Shown: piece after piece, positions 26,175 through 34,725 of the stretch | Layout: each line of letters starts with the position of its first letter | Numbering within the stretch: the first letter of the stretch is position 1 | Assembly: GCA_011773985.1 (NCBI GenBank) | Contig: WVWN01000011.1 | Coordinates: 1-52,059, forward strand | Origin: Candidatus Zixiibacteriota bacterium | GTDB lineage: Bacteria; RBG-13-66-14; B26-G2; WVWN01 | Direction: 5' to 3' | DNA length: 52,059 bases | The notes under the pieces: model-generated | Told to the model about the DNA's origin: nothing | Seen by the model: the letters and a program-made list of their open reading frames with translations, nothing else | Database searches by the model: none | Translations under genes and position numbers: made by a program

Positions 26175-27499
26175 AACGTCAAATAAGAATGACTAAAATT
26201 CGGTGGGCCATAGTTGTTGTAATATGGCTCGTAGTAGTTTCGTGCCCACTTCTAATCGCCAACTCCAAACGCCGGCAAATCCCGCCCGTGCGCGTGACCA
26301 CCGCCTCGGAAACCGACATCACGTCGTACGTATCCGGCCCGGCGACGGTCGACCCCCGCGTAAACGTAGAGATATCGGCGAACATCATGGGCAAGGTGAC
26401 CAAAATTTACGTCGAGGAGGGCCAACGCGTCGCCGCGGGCGACGTCTTGTTGGAGCTGGAACAAACGCAGTACCTCGCCGGGCGCGACGAAGCGGGCGCC
26501 GCTTACCGGAGCGCCGTCCGCGCGCTGGAGCTCGCGCGCGCCAAGTGGGAAACGGCCCAGGAAGTCTACCGGCGCAAGAAGGAGCTTTACGAAAAGCGCC
26601 TCATATCGCAAGAGCAATACGAGCTCGCCGAGACCCAATTCCAGGGCGAGCGCACGCAATACGACGTCGCCCGCGACAACGTCGTGCGCGCCCGCGCCGC
26701 GCTCGTGCAGGCCAAGGATTCGCTCTCCAAAACGGTCTACACCTCGCCCATCGGCGGCGTCGTAACCTCGCTCAACGTCGAAGAGGGCGAGTTCACCGTC
26801 GTGGGCACCCTCAACACGCCGGGGACCGTAATGCTCACCGTCGCGGACCTCGCGGCCATGCAGGTCGTAGCGGACGTCGACGAGACCGACGTCGTCGACG
26901 TCGAGTTGGGACAACAGGCCTCGGTAACGGTGGATGCTTTCCCGGACGGAATCTTCCGCGGCAAGGTTATCGAAATCGCTTCGAGCGCCAAAGAATCTCT
27001 CTACGCCGCGACCGAGGAAAAGACCTCCGCCGACTTCGAGGTCAAAGTACTGCTCGCGGGCGACACTTCGGCCCTGCGGCCCGGCATGACCGCCACCGCG
27101 GACGTCATCACGGCCGAGGCGAAAGATGTAACCGCGATACCCATCCAGGCGTTGGTAACGCGCACGCGCGAGACGGTCGAAACGTGGAAAGAGGCGCGCA
27201 AAGGCCCGCGCCGCGCGAAAAAGGCGCCGGAAACGAAACGAGCCGGCGAGCCGGACCTCTTTCGCGCCGACTACGTCAAAGGCGTCTTCGTAATCGAGGC
27301 GGAAAAACCCCTCGCAAGGCGGGCCCGCTTCGTCGAGGTCGACGTGGGAATAATGGGCGAAAGAGACGTACAGATTAAAAAAGGGCTCAAAGGCGACGAG
27401 AAGATCATAGCCGGCCCCTACAAAACGCTGCGCCGGTTAAACGACGGCGACCTCGTTCGCCTCGAAAAAGGGAAACCGGTCGAAGAAGAGGCGTCCTGA
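26171..27499 (+). CDS. Periplasmic membrane fusion (HlyD/MacA-like) protein
   Basis: 442 residues with an N-terminal membrane anchor (IRWAIVVVIWLVVVSC). Lipoyl half-motif 1 (VNVEISANIMGKVTKIYVEEGQRVAAGDVLLELE) and half-motif 2 (TSPIGGVVTSLNVEEGEFTVVG) flank a coiled-coil hairpin (about residues 105-180); both are given as landmarks. A beta-barrel domain (LAAMQVVADVDETDVVDVELG, VTVDAFPDGIFRGKVIEI) and a membrane-proximal domain follow. A Lys/Arg-rich insertion (about 345-365) interrupts the last domain. It would bridge an inner-membrane ABC transporter to the TolC-like channel. The start overlaps the CPBP stop, with a run of G at good spacing. Confidence 0.9.
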   Translation: MKRQIRMTKIRWAIVVVIWLVVVSCPLLIANSKRRQIPPVRVTTASETDITSYVSGPATVDPRVNVEISANIMGKVTKIYVEEGQRVAAGDVLLELEQTQYLAGRDEAGAAYRSAVRALELARAKWETAQEVYRRKKELYEKRLISQEQYELAETQFQGERTQYDVARDNVVRARAALVQAKDSLSKTVYTSPIGGVVTSLNVEEGEFTVVGTLNTPGTVMLTVADLAAMQVVADVDETDVVDVELGQQASVTVDAFPDGIFRGKVIEIASSAKESLYAATEEKTSADFEVKVLLAGDTSALRPGMTATADVITAEAKDVTAIPIQALVTRTRETVETWKEARKGPRRAKKAPETKRAGEPDLFRADYVKGVFVIEAEKPLARRARFVEVDVGIMGERDVQIKKGLKGDEKIIAGPYKTLRRLNDGDLVRLEKGKPVEEEAS

Positions 27500-28182
27500 T
27501 GGCGGAACCGTTTATAAAGCTCCGCGACATAACCAAAATCTACCACATGGGGGGCGAAGACGTCGTCGCCCTCAAAGACGTCACTCTCGACATCGAGCGT
27601 GGGGAATATTTCGCGATTATGGGGCCGTCGGGCTCGGGTAAGTCCACGCTGATGAACGTCATAGGCTGCCTCGACGTACCGACGAGCGGCTCCTACCACT
27701 TAAACGGCCAGGAAATCGCCGCCGCCACCGAAGATGAGCTTGCGGCGATACGCAACCGCGAAGTCGGCTTCGTATTCCAAACCTTCAACCTCCTCCCACG
27801 CGCCACGGCCTCTAAAAACGTCGAGCTTCCGCTGATATACGCCGGCATCCCGCCCGAGGAACGCCGTAAGCGCGCGGCCGAGGTCCTCGCCGCGGTAGGC
27901 CTTGCCAAACGCGGCCACCACAAACCCAACGAAATGTCAGGCGGCGAAAGGCAACGCGTCGCCATCGCCCGCGCCCTCATCAATCGACCCTCCGTCGTAC
28001 TAGCCGACGAGCCTACGGGAAATCTCGATACTAAAATAGGCGACGAAATATTGGTTATATTTAAGCGGATAAACGACGAGGGAAAAACGGTCATCGTCGT
28101 TACGCACGACCCGGACGTGGCCGCGCGGGCACGAAGGACCATCTTACTCCGGGACGGCCGCGTCGTCGCGGATAAACGCTAA
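27499..28182 (+). CDS. MacB/LolD-type ABC transporter ATPase
   Basis: 227 residues, a complete nucleotide-binding domain of the macrolide/lipoprotein exporter class: Walker A GPSGSGKST (43-51), Q-loop FVFQTFNLLPRATASKNVELPL, signature MSGGERQRVAIARAL, Walker B SVVLADEPTGNLD (about 164-176), and H-loop VVTHDP. The ATG overlaps the fusion-protein stop by one base. The expected MacB-type permease does not follow; the next gene is on the other strand. The permease may be encoded elsewhere, or the operon is incomplete. Confidence 0.93.
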   Translation: MAEPFIKLRDITKIYHMGGEDVVALKDVTLDIERGEYFAIMGPSGSGKSTLMNVIGCLDVPTSGSYHLNGQEIAAATEDELAAIRNREVGFVFQTFNLLPRATASKNVELPLIYAGIPPEERRKRAAEVLAAVGLAKRGHHKPNEMSGGERQRVAIARALINRPSVVLADEPTGNLDTKIGDEILVIFKRINDEGKTVIVVTHDPDVAARARRTILLRDGRVVADKR

Positions 28183-28190
28183 AATAAAAA

Positions 28191-28206
28191 CCGCCCCGGG
28201 GGGCGG
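28191..28206 (-). terminator. Terminator of the radical SAM gene
   Basis: A GC-rich inverted repeat (ccgcccc / ggggcgg). On the minus strand it is followed by TTTTTATTTTA, so it mainly ends the minus-strand gene, and may also act on the ABC ATPase transcript. Confidence 0.65.
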
Positions 28207-28222
28207 CGAGGGTAAGTATTTT

Positions 28223-28996
28223 TCAATATATATCGGCGGCCACGCCGGCCTCCTCGCATACGCGCCGCGCGATCGCCGCGAGCCTTTCCCGCGGGACCAT
28301 CTGGACGCCCGCCCGCGCAACGGGCCGGTCCGTAGTATAGATCTGCACGCTCGAGGGTTTGGCGGCGCCCACCGCGCGAACGTAATCGGCGACGGCCTCG
28401 TCGTCGGCGTTGCCCGGAGCCCCGGCTATGAAACACGACTGTACGGCGAAATCATCCATAGCGCCGAGGCCTTCCAAAACGTCGTCGAAGCGAACGCCGG
28501 CGGGTACGTTAATCGCGGCGAAAAGTTTCGCGGACCCGGCGTCCAATTTCATTATGGGCGCGTCCAACAACGCGAGCGCGGCCCTGACCGCCGGGTCGCC
28601 CGCGGTACTCGCATTCGAGAGTACCGCCAGCTTGGCCGTCGGGCACCGCTCGTCCCGTACGGACCGCACGGCCTCGACCATCGCCGGAAAACGCGGGTGC
28701 AGCGTCGGCTCGCCGTTGCCGGAGAACGTTATGTAGGCCGGCGCGGGAATCGTCGCGAGCGCCGCGGCAAGCGCCTCGACGACGTCGTCCACCGACGGCA
28801 ACATATCTTCCAAGCCTTCGCTCGAGGCGACGTGACACGTCGTGGGGCCGTACTGGCAATAGACGCAATCGAACGAGCAGACGTTGGCCACGGTCGAGGA
28901 AATATTTATACCTAACGACGGCCCGAGGCGCCGCGAGGCGATGGGGCCGTAGATGATACTCTTTTGTAATGCAAGGAACGACACCGCGTATATCAT
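28223..28996 (-). CDS. Radical SAM protein (wyosine-synthetase-like/Fe-S oxidoreductase group)
   Basis: About 257 residues. The radical SAM cluster motif is CSFDCVYCQYG (C40, C44, C47), preceded by IIYGPIASRRLGPSLGINI, which is typical of a widespread short radical SAM group annotated as wyosine-synthetase-like. ITFSGNGEPTLHP carries the GEP-type SAM-binding motif, and LSNAS is a further SAM contact. There is no second cluster-binding domain. The start is uncertain: a TTG at 29020 is also in frame; the ATG at 28996 is preferred because family members begin close to the IYGP motif. It is divergent from the small Cys-rich gene. Substrate unknown. Confidence 0.85.
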   Translation of the reverse strand: MIYAVSFLALQKSIIYGPIASRRLGPSLGINISSTVANVCSFDCVYCQYGPTTCHVASSEGLEDMLPSVDDVVEALAAALATIPAPAYITFSGNGEPTLHPRFPAMVEAVRSVRDERCPTAKLAVLSNASTAGDPAVRAALALLDAPIMKLDAGSAKLFAAINVPAGVRFDDVLEGLGAMDDFAVQSCFIAGAPGNADDEAVADYVRAVGAAKPSSVQIYTTDRPVARAGVQMVPRERLAAIARRVCEEAGVAADIY

Positions 28997-29043
28997 AAAA
29001 TAAACGTCGACCTCAGACAATAATAAATGAGGGGTGTTGCGCG

Positions 29044-29241
29044 ATGGCCGAGTGCAAGCTCGAGGAAAATTTGACCTCCTGCAATTGTACGTACGAACCG
29101 TGCAGTCGGAAAGGCCGCTGCTGCGAGTGCGTAACTTACCATAGGTCCGCCGGCGAACTGCCCGCCTGCTACTTCGACGCCGGCGGGGAACGGACCTACG
29201 ACCGGTCCGTAGGCCACTTCATCCGTTGCCGAACGCGCTAA
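29044..29241 (+). CDS. Small Cys-rich protein, DUF6485-like
   Basis: 65 residues with seven Cys, in the arrangement [22 protein letters not shown], then ELPACYF and [10 protein letters not shown]. This matches a small conserved family (DUF6485) of anaerobes that probably binds metal; the function is not known. GAGGGGTG precedes the ATG at good spacing. It is divergently placed to the radical SAM gene, so the two may be functionally linked, but that is inference. Confidence 0.75.
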   Translation: MAECKLEENLTSCNCTYEPCSRKGRCCECVTYHRSAGELPACYFDAGGERTYDRSVGHFIRCRTR

Positions 29242-29251
29242 AGGAAAACCG

Positions 29252-29280
29252 TTGACCCGCGGCGCGGCTTAGCTTATATT
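29252..29280 (+). promoter_or_regulatory. Promoter of the glycosyltransferase gene
   Basis: TTGACC (29252-29257), 17 bases and TATATT (29275-29280), followed by an A/T stretch. The leader to the ATG at 29330 is about 40 bases. Confidence 0.7.
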
Positions 29281-29329
29281 TTTTAAGGGCCGTTCGCGGC
29301 TTTCGCCGTAAGGCCGTCGTTACCGTTAG

Positions 29330-30013
29330 ATGAAACTCTCGATCGTAATCCCGGTCTATAACGAAGAGGCTACGGTCAAGGAAATAATCGACCGCTGCCG
29401 GGCGCTGCCGCTCGACAAAGAGGTTGTGGTGGTCGACGACGGCTCGAGCGACGGCACGGCCAACGTTCTCGCGAAAGAAGACGGCGTCGACGGCGTCGCG
29501 GTCCGCTACCACGAGAAGAACCGCGGCAAGGGCGCCGCAATACGGACCGGCATCGAAGAATGCACCGGCGACATAGTTGTCATCCAGGACGCCGACCTCG
29601 AGTACGTCCCGGAAGAATTTCCCGACCTGATCCAACCCATCGTCGACGGATATGCCGACGTCGTCTACGGCTCGCGCTTCCTGGGAACTCACCGCGTATT
29701 CAAGGTCCTCCACTACTTCGGCAATAAGTTCCTGACGCTGATAACCAACATCCTCTACGACACGATGCTCACCGACATGGAGACCTGCTACAAGGCGTTC
29801 CGCGCCGAGGTCATAAAGAACGTGAGGATAAAGTCGGACCGCTTCAACTTCGAGCCGGAGATAACGGCGAAGGTTTTTAAACAGAAGAAGCTCCGCGTCT
29901 ACGAGATGCCTATCTCGTACCACGGCCGGGACTACGACGAGGGTAAAAAGATAACCTGGCTCGACGGGATACCGGCCCTCTGGGCCCTCATCAAATATCG
30001 CTTCACCGACTAA
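29330..30013 (+). CDS. Family 2 glycosyltransferase (polyprenyl-phosphate sugar synthase-like)
   Basis: 227 residues, GT-A fold. Motifs: SIVIPVYNEEATVKEII, VVVVDDGSSDGT (nucleotide binding), EKNRGKGAAIRTGI, VVIQDADLEY (DxD-type metal site), then YGSRFLG and DMETCYKAFR, as in DPM1-like dolichyl/undecaprenyl-phosphate sugar transferases. The C-terminal transmembrane helices of the longer types are absent, so it is probably a peripheral membrane protein. It could supply lipid-linked sugar for GT39-type enzymes such as the one at 48089. It has its own promoter and no clear ribosome site. Confidence 0.9.
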   Translation: MKLSIVIPVYNEEATVKEIIDRCRALPLDKEVVVVDDGSSDGTANVLAKEDGVDGVAVRYHEKNRGKGAAIRTGIEECTGDIVVIQDADLEYVPEEFPDLIQPIVDGYADVVYGSRFLGTHRVFKVLHYFGNKFLTLITNILYDTMLTDMETCYKAFRAEVIKNVRIKSDRFNFEPEITAKVFKQKKLRVYEMPISYHGRDYDEGKKITWLDGIPALWALIKYRFTD

Positions 30014-30119
30014 CGAGTCAGGATTTCCGCTAGCCGAGGAAATTATTTTTAAATTATAAATAACGACGCCGTTACTCGGCGGCATTAAAGCCGTCGGGCC
30101 GGACAAATAGGAGACGGCG

Positions 30120-31073
30120 GTGAAAGCGCTGGTCATAGAAGGCGGAAAATTTTCCGTAGATGAATCGTACGCGAAGCCGGCGCCCGAGCGCGACGAGGCG
30201 GTTATCAAAGTAAAATACGCCGGCATCTGCGATACCGACGTCCAGCTGGCATCGGGCTACTTATCTTTCGAAGGCGTGGCCGGCCACGAATTCGTCGGCG
30301 TCGTCGACGGCGGCTCGGAGGCGTGGCTCGGGAAGCGCGTCGTCGGCGAGATCAACTGCCCGTGCGGCGTATGCGAACATTGCCTCGCGGGCCGGAGCAA
30401 ACACTGCACGTACCGCACCGTGCTCGGGATAAACGGCCGCGACGGCTGCTTCGCCGAATATATAATGCTGCCGACGGTGAACCTGCACGAAGTCCCCGCG
30501 GCCTTAGCCGACGAGAAGGCCGTCTTCGCCGAGCCCCTCGCGGCCGCGGTCAACGTCGCCGAGCTGACGCACGTCGCGCCGACGGCTGAGGTCGCGGTCG
30601 TGGGCGACGGCAAGCTCGGCCTGCTCGTGGCCCAGGTAGTAAGCCTCGGCGGCGCGGAAGTCGTCGTCGTAGGCCACCACCCCGGCCGCGCCGATAAACT
30701 CGCGCAAATGGGTCGGCCGGTCCCGATATTAAAACCGGACGACCCGCCCGGCGGCCACTACGACGTAGTCGTCGAGTGCTCGGGAGCCGCCGACGGCCTG
30801 CAGCAAGCTCTCGGCTGCGTCCGCCCCCGGGGGACCGTCGTCCTGAAGACCACCATCGCGGACCCGTACAACGTCGACCTCGCGCCCGCGGTCGTCGACG
30901 AGGTCGCGGTCGTCGGCAACCGCTGCGGGCCGTTCGGGCCGGCGTTAAAAATTCTGAGCGAAGGTTTGATAGACCCGACGCCCTTAATAGAAGAGATCCA
31001 TCGCTTCGACGAGCTGCCGGACGTGCTCGCGCGCGGCGCGCCGGGCCTGAAGCACCTCGTAAAGTTCGAATGA
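30120..31073 (+). CDS. Zinc-dependent alcohol dehydrogenase-like (MDR) protein
   Basis: 317 residues of the medium-chain dehydrogenase family. Catalytic zinc ligands are in GICDTDVQ (Cys) and GHEFVGVV (His-Glu). The structural zinc site is CPCGVCEHCLAGRSKHC, all four Cys present. The nucleotide site is VAVVGDGKLGLLVAQ, a GxGxxG variant. VVECSGAADGLQQAL and LAPAVVDEVAVVGNRCGPF resemble threonine/sorbitol dehydrogenase-like members. It is somewhat shorter than the usual 340-350. The GTG at 30120 has TAGGAGA at ideal spacing. Ends in a strong terminator. Substrate not determinable. Confidence 0.9.
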   Translation: MKALVIEGGKFSVDESYAKPAPERDEAVIKVKYAGICDTDVQLASGYLSFEGVAGHEFVGVVDGGSEAWLGKRVVGEINCPCGVCEHCLAGRSKHCTYRTVLGINGRDGCFAEYIMLPTVNLHEVPAALADEKAVFAEPLAAAVNVAELTHVAPTAEVAVVGDGKLGLLVAQVVSLGGAEVVVVGHHPGRADKLAQMGRPVPILKPDDPPGGHYDVVVECSGAADGLQQALGCVRPRGTVVLKTTIADPYNVDLAPAVVDEVAVVGNRCGPFGPALKILSEGLIDPTPLIEEIHRFDELPDVLARGAPGLKHLVKFE

Positions 31074-31075
31074 AA

Positions 31076-31099
31076 AAGGCGGCCGCGAGGCCGCCTTTT
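31076..31099. terminator. Strong bidirectional terminator
   Basis: A perfect 9-bp stem (aaggcggcc / ggccgcctt) with loop gcga, and T-runs on both strands. It ends the dehydrogenase gene and the convergent small membrane peptide/TonB receptor unit. Confidence 0.85.
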
Positions 31100-31117
31100 G
31101 ATAGTTGGACCTGCGAC

Positions 31118-31255
31118 TTAATCACCCGTCGCGCCCTCGAGCTTCTTTACCCGCTCCTCGAGCGCGCGCAGGCGCCGCGCCTGCAAGAAGTCGCCGACTA
31201 AATTTACAACGTATAACAACGTGAGAAAAGAAAGCCATATCGCTACCCATCTCAT
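31118..31255 (-). CDS. 45-residue membrane peptide downstream of the TonB receptor
   Basis: A short frame starting at ATG 31255 and stopping at TAA 31118-31120. It has one transmembrane helix (WVAIWLSFLTLLYVVNLV) followed by a charged, heptad-like helix (LQARRLRALEERVKKLEG). GGAGG lies 8 bases before the ATG. The frame begins 15 bases after the TonB receptor stop and ends ahead of a strong terminator, so it appears to be a real second gene of that operon. It has the look of small accessory subunits such as CcoQ/CcmD-type peptides or YjcZ-like stabilisers, but no family is recognised. Confidence 0.7.
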   Translation of the reverse strand: MRWVAIWLSFLTLLYVVNLVGDFLQARRLRALEERVKKLEGATGD

Positions 31256-31270
31256 CTCGTCTTCCTCCGC

Positions 31271-33163
31271 TCAGTCGAACAGGGTCCAGTTGAACCCCAC
31301 GTACGTGCGCATCCGCCGCGGCACCGAGTAGCCCGGCCTTATCACGTAATCGCGCGCGCGGTTTACGTTCTCGAGGTTACAGTACAACTGAAACGAGACG
31401 ATGGCAACCGAGATGTGCGCGCCAAGCTGCCAGTACGCCGGGAGCTCAAACCGGTACGGAATCTTTACGTCGGGGGCCGGCTCGGCTACGAGCGTTTCGG
31501 GCGCCGGCGCCACGTTCCGCCGCACGCCCGTATATTCGACGCGCGCCTCGCCACGAATCGTCAAATCGTCTTCGAGGAAACGCTGTAGGTATCCAAACAT
31601 GCCGAACGCGCGGTGCCGCGGCACGAAACCTACTTCCTCGCCGCCCGCCCGCCTCGCGTCCGTATAACAGTAGCTCGCGCGCCAATCGAACCAGCGCGAC
31701 AGCGCGCCCTCCGCCGAGGCCTCGAGCCCCCGACGCTTAAGCTCCGCGGTCCAGTCGCCCTCGCCGTCGAGGTAAACGTCGTTGCCGCGGCTGTCGAAGT
31801 AGGCGACGCCCGCCTCGGCGATGCGCTTGCGGTAGAGGCGCACGCCGGCCTCGAAGCCCCGCTCCCGCGTCACCTCCTCCCGCCGGCCGAACTCCGCGGC
31901 CGCGGGAAGCCGTACGCCGCCGCTGAAAGAGCCGTACGCCTTTAACCCCGGCGCGAGCAAGGCGGACGCCGCCAGGCGGGGGCTCAGCGCGCCGCCCTTC
32001 CCCGCGAGGCCGTCGTAGCCGGCGCCGGCCGCGACGTAAAATCGGTCCGCGGGCCTTATTTCCTCCAAGACGCGCGCCGACGCTATCGCCGCCTTTTCGC
32101 CGGCGTCGACGTTGGCCCGGGCGCCGCCCGCGCCCTCGAGCGTAAGCGCGCCGTTGCCCGAATGCGACAGCGTGTAGGAAACGTCGCCCTTACTCTCGTA
32201 CGCCCTCGTCTGGTACAGCCGCCGCTGCTCCGCGTCGTGGAACCAGCTCTTCGTCAACACGTAGTACGCGGAAGCCCGTAAATCCCCCGCTCCCCAACGC
32301 CGCCGGCCCGCGACGCGAAAGCGGTCGTGCCAGCTCTCCTGCAGGCCCGGCGCCCGCGGAACCGTGAATTTCTTGGCGACCTCCTCCCAACTCCAAGGGT
32401 GCAAAACGGCCTCGTAGCCGCTGAAGTGGCCGTACGTCACGTCGAGCTCGCCCACCTCGCGCCACCGCCGACCCACGCGGCCGTCGACGTTCGCGGAGGC
32501 GTCGCGGTCGCGGCCGTTCGGCTCCAACGTGAGTATACGGTTGCCGCTCGCGAAGAGGTCGACGCCGCGCGCGGTCATGCCGAAGTTGAATCGGTACCGC
32601 TCCGTGTCGAAAGAGCCGTCGGCCGCGGAGAGGAGCGCGCGCGCCGATTCGCGCGGCCCCTTCATCGTCTCAACCGCCACCACTCCCGCCACCGCCCGGT
32701 CGCCCTGCCGGTACGACGCCGGGCCCATTACAACTTCCACCCGCGCGATCGCCTCTACGGGAAAGACCTTCAGGTCCGCCCAGCCGCTGGCGAGGTCGTT
32801 GACCGGCACGCCGTCGACGAGGAGCAACACCTCGCGGCCGCTCGAGCCGCGGAAGCGCGGCGTCATCGTCGGCCCCTCGCGCCCCGGAACGTATTCCACG
32901 TAAACGCCCGCCTCCTCCGCCAAAACTTGCCCCAACCATAAATAACCCCGGTTCCTCAAAAACTCGCCGTCCAAGACGCGCGCGCTCCCGGGGAACTGGG
33001 CCGCCGCGAGCGGAACGTAGCCGCCCCCCGAGACGACCTCCGCGCCGCCGTAACGTTCTTCGGCCGGGGGCTCGAGCTCGTAGTAATAGGGGAAATCTTC
33101 CTCGGCGTAGGCGGTAAAGGTACACGCGCCAAGACAAACGACGAGCGCCGTTTTCCTAAACAT
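31271..33163 (-). CDS. TonB-dependent outer-membrane receptor (BtuB/FepA-like)
   Basis: 630 residues with signal peptide (MFRKTALVVCLGACTFTAYA). The plug domain runs about 50-170: LRNRGYLWLGQVLAEEAGV, TPRFRGSSGREVLLLVDGVP, AIARVEVVMGPASYRQG and AVAGVVAVET, the usual TonB plug landmarks. The barrel ends YVGFNWTLFD and is relatively short, like vitamin or small-ligand receptors. Transports a scarce ligand (metal chelate or cofactor) across the outer membrane with TonB energy. No TonB, ExbBD or uptake ABC genes are adjacent, so the substrate cannot be guessed. A small membrane peptide follows in the same operon. Confidence 0.92.
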   Translation of the reverse strand: MFRKTALVVCLGACTFTAYAEEDFPYYYELEPPAEERYGGAEVVSGGGYVPLAAAQFPGSARVLDGEFLRNRGYLWLGQVLAEEAGVYVEYVPGREGPTMTPRFRGSSGREVLLLVDGVPVNDLASGWADLKVFPVEAIARVEVVMGPASYRQGDRAVAGVVAVETMKGPRESARALLSAADGSFDTERYRFNFGMTARGVDLFASGNRILTLEPNGRDRDASANVDGRVGRRWREVGELDVTYGHFSGYEAVLHPWSWEEVAKKFTVPRAPGLQESWHDRFRVAGRRRWGAGDLRASAYYVLTKSWFHDAEQRRLYQTRAYESKGDVSYTLSHSGNGALTLEGAGGARANVDAGEKAAIASARVLEEIRPADRFYVAAGAGYDGLAGKGGALSPRLAASALLAPGLKAYGSFSGGVRLPAAAEFGRREEVTRERGFEAGVRLYRKRIAEAGVAYFDSRGNDVYLDGEGDWTAELKRRGLEASAEGALSRWFDWRASYCYTDARRAGGEEVGFVPRHRAFGMFGYLQRFLEDDLTIRGEARVEYTGVRRNVAPAPETLVAEPAPDVKIPYRFELPAYWQLGAHISVAIVSFQLYCNLENVNRARDYVIRPGYSVPRRMRTYVGFNWTLFD

Positions 33164-33223
33164 AACCGGCCGAGGTTATCATATAATTAAAATATATTCA
33201 AAACTAAACAAAGGCCGCGCGCG

Positions 33224-33679
33224 ATGGCAAATGTCGACGACGTACGTTTTATGAGAGAAGCGCTGGCCGCGGCGAAAAAAGCCGCCGCCGCGGCCGAGGT
33301 ACCCGTGGGCGCGGTCGTCGTCGCGGACGGCCGCGTTATCGCCCGGGGGCGCAACCGGACCGAAGCTACCGGCCAGGCCATCGCCCACGCCGAGCTCGAG
33401 GCCCTGCGGAAGGCGAGCGGCGCCGTCGGCGACTGGCGTCTCGACGGCTGTACCCTTTACGTAACGTTGGAGCCGTGCCCTATGTGCGCGTTCGCCGCCG
33501 TCCTCTCGCGCGTCGACCGCATCGTCTACGGCGCCGCGGACCCGAAATTCGGCGGCTGCGGCTCGGTAGTCAACGTCCCGGCGCGGCCGTTCAACCACCG
33601 CGTCGCCGTCGAGGGCGGCATACTTGCCGAAGAGTGCAGCGCCCTACTCCGCGAATTCTTCCGGCGGCGCCGCGAATAA
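33224..33679 (+). CDS. tadA: tRNA-specific adenosine deaminase
   Basis: 151 residues, the normal length of TadA, which converts A34 to inosine in tRNA-Arg(ACG). The zinc/catalytic site is complete: HAE (H55, E57) and PCPMC (C85, C88). Also visible are VPVGAVVVADGRVIARGRN and a C-terminal LREFFRRRRE basic helix that contacts tRNA. It is divergent from the TonB receptor over a 60-base AT-rich gap. Confidence 0.94.
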   Translation: MANVDDVRFMREALAAAKKAAAAAEVPVGAVVVADGRVIARGRNRTEATGQAIAHAELEALRKASGAVGDWRLDGCTLYVTLEPCPMCAFAAVLSRVDRIVYGAADPKFGGCGSVVNVPARPFNHRVAVEGGILAEECSALLREFFRRRRE

Positions 33680-33722
33680 CGCTACGCGCGCCCAAACGGG
33701 CATAAACGGCCTTGAGATAAAG

Positions 33723-33751
33723 TTGACTTAATTGGTATACTTTTTTAATAT
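33723..33751 (+). promoter_or_regulatory. Promoter of the DUF362/polyferredoxin unit
   Basis: TTGACT (33723-33728), 17 bases and TAATAT (33746-33751). The leader to the ATG at 33812 is about 55 bases. Confidence 0.7.
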
Positions 33752-33811
33752 ATTAAACAAAAACAATCATCCGTGGTCAACCGGGCTCGCCGACGATTGG
33801 GGGGCGAAAAT

Positions 33812-34723
33812 ATGAGAATAAGCCGACGTGAGTTTTTCAGGGATTTAGGAATCGCCGCCGGCACCGCGGTTCTCGTGGGGCGAGGGGCTTTGGCCGGCGA
33901 GGAGGCCGCGCCCGCCAAGACCGCCAAAGTAATAGTCTGCAACGGCACCAATTATAAGGCCCTACTTACGCGGGCCTTCGCCAAAATCGGCGGCCTTAAA
34001 AAATTCGTCGCGAGCGGCGCCCGCGTCCTCGTCAAACCGAACATAGCCTGGGACCGTAAGCCGGAATACGCCGCGACCACGAACCCGCTCGTCGTCGCCG
34101 CGCTAGTCGAGCTCTGCTACGGCGCCGGCGCCCGCGAGGTTAAAGTTTACGACAACCCGTGCGTCGATTGCCGTCGCAGTTACGCCTCGAGCGGCATCGC
34201 CGACGCCGCGCGCGACGCGGGCGCAAAGGTTTCCTACGTCGACACCGCGCTCGGCAAAACCGTCAAAATCCCCCGCGGCGTCGCCGTAAAGAGCGCGAAG
34301 ATATACGCCGACGTCCTCGCCAACGACGTCGTCATCAACGTCCCCATAGCCAAGGACCACTCTCTCACGGGTCTCACTTTGGGTATGAAGAATTTAATGG
34401 GGATCCTGGTGGAGAACCGCGGCCGCTGGCATCAACAGATAAATAAGAAACTCGTAGACCTGGCCCAGGTGATAAAGCCGACGCTCACCGTAGTCGACGC
34501 TACCCGCATCCTGGTCGCCAACGGCCCCACGGGCGGCGACCTGCGCTACGTGAAGCGACTCGACAAGATAATCGTGACCAAAGACGTCACCGCCGCGGAC
34601 GCGTACGCGGCGACGCTCTTCGGCCTCGAGCCGACGGACGTAGGCGTCGTCAAGGAAGCCAAGCGGCGCCGCTTCGGCACCGCCGACCTCGCGCGCATGG
34701 CCGTGTCCACGGTCAAAGTCTAG
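33812..34723 (+). CDS. Tat-exported DUF362 protein
   Basis: About 303 residues. The N-terminus has a twin-arginine signal (SRREFF, then a hydrophobic stretch to GALA). GGGGGG before the ATG at 33812 decides this start over the in-frame GTG at 33773. The body follows DUF362: VLVKPNIAWDRKPEYAATTNP, AGAREVKVYDNP, NVPIAKDHSLTGLTLGMKN and TLTVVDATRILVANGP. Many DUF362 proteins carry ferredoxin domains; here no Cys cluster is present, and electron transfer may come from the polyferredoxin encoded 2 bases downstream. A Tat signal suggests a folded, possibly cofactor-bearing periplasmic protein. Confidence 0.87.
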   Translation: MRISRREFFRDLGIAAGTAVLVGRGALAGEEAAPAKTAKVIVCNGTNYKALLTRAFAKIGGLKKFVASGARVLVKPNIAWDRKPEYAATTNPLVVAALVELCYGAGAREVKVYDNPCVDCRRSYASSGIADAARDAGAKVSYVDTALGKTVKIPRGVAVKSAKIYADVLANDVVINVPIAKDHSLTGLTLGMKNLMGILVENRGRWHQQINKKLVDLAQVIKPTLTVVDATRILVANGPTGGDLRYVKRLDKIIVTKDVTAADAYAATLFGLEPTDVGVVKEAKRRRFGTADLARMAVSTVKV

Positions 34724-34725
34724 TT

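Noticed and set aside
33164-33223. Promoter pair between the TonB receptor and tadA
   Set aside because: A TATAAT (33182) and a TTGAAT on the minus strand exist, but neither has a well-spaced partner box; left uncalled.
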